From Ralstonia sp. 25mfcol4.1 (GTDB taxonomy: Bacteria > Pseudomonadota > Gammaproteobacteria > Burkholderiales > Burkholderiaceae), in NCBI RefSeq assembly GCF_900104095.1, contig NZ_FNJO01000015.1, positions 95,945 to 159,944 on the forward strand: a DNA stretch of 64,000 nucleotides, read 5' to 3'. The translations under genes and the position numbers were made by a program. Below, piece after piece: positions 60,157-64,000 of the stretch. How positions within the stretch are numbered: position 1 is the stretch's first letter; each line of letters begins with the position of its first letter. Below the pieces are notes generated by a model that was given only the letters and a program-made list of their open reading frames with translations, had not been told where the DNA came from and made no database searches.

Positions 60157-61401
60157 TCACCGAAAGAGGTAGGCGATCCATATCGCGGCACCGAGTCCGA
60201 CGACGTCGGCGAACAGGGCGCAGCCAAGGGCGTGTCGGGTATTTCGCACATTGACGCTGCCGAAGTAGACCGCCAGCACATAAAAGGTGGTTTCCGTCGA
60301 TCCCTGGATGATGGCGGCGAGCCGTCCCTGGAAGGAATCGACGCCGTAGGTGGTCATCACATCGACCATCAGGCCGCGGGCGCCGGCGCCGGACAGGATC
60401 TTCATCAGCCCGACCGGCAGCGCCGGGACAAAATCCGTGTTGACCCCGAGCCACATGAAACCGGCGGTCAGTCCGTGCATGACCACGTCCATGCAGCCGC
60501 TGGCCCGGAAAAGTCCGATCGCCACGAGGATCGCGACCAGATAAGGAATGATCTGTACGGCCACGCCGAAACCTTCCTTGGCGCCGTCGATAAAGGCATC
60601 GTAGACATTGACGCGCCGGAGCGCGCCGCACACCAGGAACAGCGTGATCAGCGACAGGATGAAGCCGCTGCCCGCCAGGGCCGTCATCTGGCTGACCTGG
60701 TCGGGTGGGGCGTGGCGCAGCCAGGCAAACAGGCCGGCCACGGCCAGGCCCGCCACGGCAAAGGCGGCCAGCACGGCCGGCTTGAGCAGGTTCAGCCGCT
60801 GTACCCAGGCCACGGCCAGCAAGCCGGCCAGGCACGACGCGCCCGTGGCCAGCAGCGTGGGCAGGAAGATGTCGGCCGCATTGAAATTGACCAGCCCCTG
60901 CTTGACGGCCATGGCCTGGCGAATGGCGATGACCGATGTCGGAATCAGCGTCAGTCCGGCCGTGTTCAACACGATGAACATGATCTGGGCGTTGGTCGCC
61001 GTGTCCGGCTGCCGGTTCAGCGACTGCAGCTCGCGCATCGCATTCAGGCCCAGCGGCGTGGCCGCGTTGTCCAGCCCCAGCATATTGGCGGACACATTCA
61101 TCATCATCGCGCCCTGGGCCGGGTGCCCCTGCGGCACGCCCGGGAAGAAATGGCGCAGCAACGGGTTGACCAGTCGCGCAAACAGGTCGATGACCCCGGC
61201 GCGCTCGCCAATGCGCATGATGCCGATCCACAGGCTCATCACGCCGACCAGGCCGAGAGAAATCTCAAACGCGGTGCGCGAGCTGTCGAAAAGGCTGGTC
61301 AGCAGGGCCGGGAACACCGTGGTGTCGCCGCCAATGAGCCGCACACAGGCGGCCAGGAAGGAAATCAGGAAGAATCCGAGCCAGACGAGGTTCAGTGCCA
61401 T
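60157..61401 (-). CDS. Nucleoside-recognition protein, SpmA-SpmB fusion
   Basis: A 414-residue membrane protein joining two Gate (nucleoside-recognition) halves. The first (about 40-200) has LLRHFFPGVPQGHPAQGAMMMNVSANMLGLDNAATPLGL, as in SpmA. The second (about 245-410) has YDAFIDGAKEGFGVAVQIIPYLVAILVAIG and IIQGSTETTFYVLAVYFGSV, as in SpmB. In Bacillus these are separate spore-maturation proteins; here a non-sporulating lineage has them fused, suggesting a small-molecule transport role. About eight membrane segments are expected. Confidence 0.85.
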   Translation of the reverse strand: MALNLVWLGFFLISFLAACVRLIGGDTTVFPALLTSLFDSSRTAFEISLGLVGVMSLWIGIMRIGERAGVIDLFARLVNPLLRHFFPGVPQGHPAQGAMMMNVSANMLGLDNAATPLGLNAMRELQSLNRQPDTATNAQIMFIVLNTAGLTLIPTSVIAIRQAMAVKQGLVNFNAADIFLPTLLATGASCLAGLLAVAWVQRLNLLKPAVLAAFAVAGLAVAGLFAWLRHAPPDQVSQMTALAGSGFILSLITLFLVCGALRRVNVYDAFIDGAKEGFGVAVQIIPYLVAILVAIGLFRASGCMDVVMHGLTAGFMWLGVNTDFVPALPVGLMKILSGAGARGLMVDVMTTYGVDSFQGRLAAIIQGSTETTFYVLAVYFGSVNVRNTRHALGCALFADVVGLGAAIWIAYLFR

Positions 61402-61474
61402 CGACGTAAATAAGGCCAGTGGAGGGCTTCGCCACGTGCGTCGCGGCGAAGCCTCGCATCATAGCCTGCCGGTC

Positions 61475-61870
61475 TCACGCGATGTCGGCCCCGCGTTCCG
61501 CCAGCAATGCCCGCAGGATCGAGCGATGGCAGTGCGACTCATCCTCGCAATAGCAACCCAGCGAAAAATTTGTCTGGTGGGAGAAGGCGGCCAGCAGATC
61601 CAGCGTGCGGCTGGCGTCGGGCTGAGCCATCTCGGCACGAAAGTGCTTTTCGAAGGCGCGCCATGCCTTGGGGTCATTGGCGGCCTGGGCCGCCAGGGCT
61701 TGCGACACCAGTTCTGCGGAAGGCGAGAGCACGGGATACCAGGCGTCGTAGAAATCCCGGCTGGCGAATTCTGCTTTCGGCACCCCGCGCGGCGGGCGGC
61801 GCACGGTGCCCATGCGCAGGCCTTCGCCGCTGGTGCGCGGTTCGCCGAGCCTGACGATGCGGATGGTCAT
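61475..61870 (-). CDS. DUF488 domain-containing protein
   Basis: A 131-residue protein. IRIVRLGEPRTSGEGLRMGTVRRPPRGVPK opens it, with FYDAWYPVLSPS, and it ends in the DUF488 signature CYCEDESHCHRSILRALLAERGA with Cys, Cys and His residues. The family function is unknown. It starts 16 bp after the acyl-CoA synthetase stop and is probably co-transcribed with it. Confidence 0.82.
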   Translation of the reverse strand: MTIRIVRLGEPRTSGEGLRMGTVRRPPRGVPKAEFASRDFYDAWYPVLSPSAELVSQALAAQAANDPKAWRAFEKHFRAEMAQPDASRTLDLLAAFSHQTNFSLGCYCEDESHCHRSILRALLAERGADIA

Positions 61871-61886
61871 CGGAAACTCTCCAGAA

Positions 61887-63578
61887 TCACGCCGTGACGG
61901 CCTGCTGCAGCCCCAGGTCGTGGATCATGGTGTCACGCATGACAAACTTCTGCACCTTTCCCGTCACAGTCATCGGCATTTCTTCAACGAAGCGGATATA
62001 GCGCGGAATCTTGTAATGCGCGATCTGGTCGCGGCAGAAGGTTCGGATGTCGTCCTCGGTGGCGGTCTGTCCGGGTTTGAGCACGATCCACGCGCAGACT
62101 TCCTCGCCGTATTTGGGGTCGGGCACGCCGAACACCTGCACCGCCTGGACCTTGGGATGGCGGAACAGGAATTCCTCGATCTCGCGCGGATAGATGTTCT
62201 CCCCGCCACGGATCAGCATGTCCTTGACGCGTCCGACGATGTTGCAATAGCCGTCTGCATCGATGGTGGCCAGGTCGCCCGTGTGCATCCAGCCGTCGCG
62301 GATGGCCTCGCGCGTGCGTTCGTCGTCGTCCCAGTAACCCCGCATCACGGAGTAGCCGCGCGTGCAGAGTTCGCCGGTCTCGCCGCGCGGCACGATCTCG
62401 CCCGTGGCATCGACCACCTTGCATTCCAGGTGCGGCTGGACGCGGCCGACCGTGGCCACGCGCTTGTCGAGCGGATCGTCGGTGGCGCTCTGGAACGACA
62501 CCGGGCTGGTTTCTGTCATGCCGTAGGCGATCGTCACCTCCGCCATGTGCATGTCAGTGACTACTCGCTTCATCACCTCGATCGGACACGGGGCGCCAGC
62601 CATGATGCCGGTGCGCAGCGTCGAGAAATCGAACCGGCGGAAGTCCGGATGATCGAGCTGGGCGATGAACATGGTCGGTACGCCATGCAGCGCGGTGCAC
62701 CGCTCGTCGGAAACGGCCTGCATGGTCGCCAGTGGATCGAATGCCTCGCCCGGAAATACCATGCAGGCGCCGACTGACACGCAGGCCAGGACGGACAGGA
62801 CCATGCCGAAGCAGTGATATAGCGGGACGGGAATGCAAAGGCGGTCGCTGGCACCCAGGCGCATGGCCATGGCGACGAAGCGGCCGTTATTGACCACGTT
62901 GTGATGGGTCAGCGTCGCGCCTTTGGGGTTGCCGGTGGTGCCGCTGGTGAACTGGATATTGATCGCGTCGTGGGCGTCCAGCTGGCGGGTGATGGTATCG
63001 AGCACGCTGCTTTCAGGCGGCTGCAGCAGGCTGGCATAGTTGAGCATGCCTGGGGTCGGCGCTTCGCCCATGCGGACGACGGACTGGAGATGGGGCAGGC
63101 GGGCGGCGCGCAACTGGCCAGGCGTCGATTCGGACAATTCTGGTGCCAGCGCCTGCAGCATGCCTATATAGTCGCTCGACTTGAATCGGGTCGCCGTGAT
63201 TAGCATCCGCACGCCAGCCTTGTTTAGCGCGTATTCCAGTTCCGCCTGGCGGTAAGCGGGGTTGATGTTGACCAGGATTGCGCCAATCCGGGTGGTCGCG
63301 AATTGGGTAACCAGCCATTCGGCCCGGTTCGGCGACCAGATGCCGACCCGGTCGCCGGCGGAGATCCCCCTGGCCAGCAGGCCGGCGGCGAGCTGATCGA
63401 CCTGATCGGAAAATTCCCGCCACGTCCACCGTATCGACTGTTCCCTGAAGATCACGGCGTCGCCGTTGGGGTTTGCCGTAACGGCACGCGCCAGCAGCGC
63501 GGGGATCGTATCGTCGGACAGCGGGATATCGGTCGCACCAACCACGTGTGAACGGTCGATGGGCACGGATTGCTTCAT
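61887..63578 (-). CDS. AMP-binding fatty-acyl-CoA synthetase
   Basis: A 563-residue adenylate-forming ligase. The ATP loop is FTSGTTGNPKGATLTHHNVV, the A5 motif is YGMTETSPVS, and GWMHTGDLATIDADGYCNIVGRVKDMLIRGGENIYPREIE carries the hinge. The C-terminal catalytic Lys is in PMTVTGKVQKFVMRD. The set suits medium-chain acyl-CoA synthetases. ATG 63578 is chosen because AAGGAG lies 6 nt upstream; ATG 63593 lacks one. The gene points away from the rRNA leader. Confidence 0.92.
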   Translation of the reverse strand: MKQSVPIDRSHVVGATDIPLSDDTIPALLARAVTANPNGDAVIFREQSIRWTWREFSDQVDQLAAGLLARGISAGDRVGIWSPNRAEWLVTQFATTRIGAILVNINPAYRQAELEYALNKAGVRMLITATRFKSSDYIGMLQALAPELSESTPGQLRAARLPHLQSVVRMGEAPTPGMLNYASLLQPPESSVLDTITRQLDAHDAINIQFTSGTTGNPKGATLTHHNVVNNGRFVAMAMRLGASDRLCIPVPLYHCFGMVLSVLACVSVGACMVFPGEAFDPLATMQAVSDERCTALHGVPTMFIAQLDHPDFRRFDFSTLRTGIMAGAPCPIEVMKRVVTDMHMAEVTIAYGMTETSPVSFQSATDDPLDKRVATVGRVQPHLECKVVDATGEIVPRGETGELCTRGYSVMRGYWDDDERTREAIRDGWMHTGDLATIDADGYCNIVGRVKDMLIRGGENIYPREIEEFLFRHPKVQAVQVFGVPDPKYGEEVCAWIVLKPGQTATEDDIRTFCRDQIAHYKIPRYIRFVEEMPMTVTGKVQKFVMRDTMIHDLGLQQAVTA

Positions 63579-63703
63579 GAGTGTCTCCTTCAACAGCGTC
63601 TTCTAATAGGTTGGCTGCCAGCTTAGGACAGTTCTGAAACCGAGGCTGTCGCCCCCGTGACAGTTGGGCCGATTTGGGCGGCTGAACTTTTCATGGAAAG
63701 GGC

Positions 63704-63732
63704 TTGCGTACCCGGCCAATCCCATCTAATAT
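63704..63732 (+). promoter_or_regulatory. rrn promoter P1
   Basis: A -35 TTGCGT (63704-63709) and -10 TAATAT (63727-63732) are separated by 17 bp. An A/T-containing stretch AACTTTTCATGGAAAG lies just upstream, where an UP element would be. Confidence 0.6.
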
Positions 63733-63754
63733 TCGCCCCCTCGCAACACAAAGC

Positions 63755-63824
63755 GCGCTGCAAACGCAGCAGTGACAAGGGTTGCGGGGTTGGCAGGAGG
63801 TTGGGGTTGCGAGGTTTGCAGCGC
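63755..63824 (+). repeat. 11-bp inverted repeat enclosing a G-rich loop between the rrn promoters
   Basis: GCGCTGCAAAC (63755-63765) pairs exactly with GTTTGCAGCGC (63814-63824). The 48-nt loop is strongly G-rich with several GG to GGGG runs on the plus strand. P1 transcripts would carry this hairpin; P2 transcripts would not. Confidence 0.65.
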
Positions 63825-63855
63825 TGGCCGGCAGAAAAAAGTTCTGCGAAAACTG

Positions 63856-63884
63856 TTGACGAAACGTTGAATGCTCTGCATAAT
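63856..63884 (+). promoter_or_regulatory. rrn promoter P2
   Basis: A -35 TTGACG (63856-63861) and -10 CATAAT (63879-63884) are separated by 17 bp. This is the better of the two promoters and is closest to the 16S gene. Confidence 0.75.
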
Positions 63885-63944
63885 CTCGTTTCTCCGCTGC
63901 AACGAAAGACGCAGCGACAGCGAACGGCAAAGCCGGTTGCTGGG

Positions 63945-63955
63945 GTTCTTTAACA
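63945..63955 (+). promoter_or_regulatory. rRNA leader boxA antitermination element
   Basis: GTTCTTTAACA matches the boxA core (consensus TGCTCTTTAACA) used by Nus factors in rRNA antitermination. It is followed by AACAAACAACCGATAAGTG, typical of the leader just before 16S in this group. Mature 16S starts beyond the window end. Confidence 0.85.
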
Positions 63956-64000
63956 AACAAACAACCGATAAGTGTGGGCGCTTGATGGCGAACGCCACGG

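Overview
This window looks like a chromosomal segment of a high-GC betaproteobacterium of the Burkholderiaceae, most likely Cupriavidus or a close relative. I infer this from gene content and family resemblance (thiosulfate-oxidising sox genes, a gsp type II secretion cluster, a paa phenylacetate operon, the rsmI-yraN-diaA-dolP order and a beta-type rRNA leader), not from any database match. Nothing marks it as a plasmid or prophage. The left edge cuts a gene, and the right edge stops inside an rRNA operon leader just before 16S.

Layout. 1-5.2 kb: exonuclease (partial), MBL-fold hydrolase, RlpA lipoprotein, then rsmI / yraN-diaA-dolP. 5.2-14.0 kb: sulfur oxidation, as a cytochrome c plus flavocytochrome c sulfide dehydrogenase pair, an EamA exporter, then cytochrome c-soxY-soxZ-dsrE-like-soxA-soxX-thioredoxin-soxB. 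No soxCD is present here. 14.1-15.85 kb: tRNA-Ala(CGC) followed by a small lower-GC cassette encoding a PAAR protein, a Tae4-like peptidoglycan amidase and a small membrane protein that is the likely immunity partner. 15.9-25.7 kb: transporters (CDF, LysE, three MFS), DNA repair (tag), a ring-cleavage dioxygenase and small enzymes, plus a 470-bp gene-free stretch with DnaA boxes and repeated GTATAC palindromes. 25.8-31.1 kb: a fused indolepyruvate ferredoxin oxidoreductase divergent from a NYN-LOTUS protein. 31.2-45.6 kb: type II secretion (gspGHIJKLMNDEF on the minus strand, gspC alone on the plus strand), with an NO-response pair nsrR-hmp inserted between gspG and gspC. 45.8-50.7 kb: EF-hand protein, Lrp regulator, GNAT enzyme and a kefF-kefC pair. 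50.9-56.7 kb: TetR regulator, DUF1835 protein and the paaABCDE ring-1,2-epoxidase operon with a promoter-overlapping TetR-type operator. 56.7-63.6 kb: universal stress protein, DUF1488, FUSC transporter, a SpmA-SpmB fusion, DUF488 and an acyl-CoA synthetase. 63.7-64.0 kb: tandem rrn promoters and boxA.

How the parts fit. The sox products are nearly all periplasmic (Sec or Tat signals) and would oxidise thiosulfate on the SoxYZ carrier, with electrons leaving through c-type cytochromes. The missing soxCD and the extra DsrE-like protein make the fate of the sulfane sulfur an open point. The gsp genes would form one secretion machine that exports folded periplasmic proteins. NsrR is expected to sense NO through an Fe-S cluster and repress hmp through a nearly canonical 11-1-11 operator, and probably its own gene. 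The paa genes convert phenylacetyl-CoA to its ring epoxide, with the adjacent TetR protein as the likely repressor. The most novel-looking part is the tRNA-linked PAAR/Tae4/membrane-immunity cassette, whose reading frames overlap tightly, including a 14-codon leader ORF coupled to the PAAR start.
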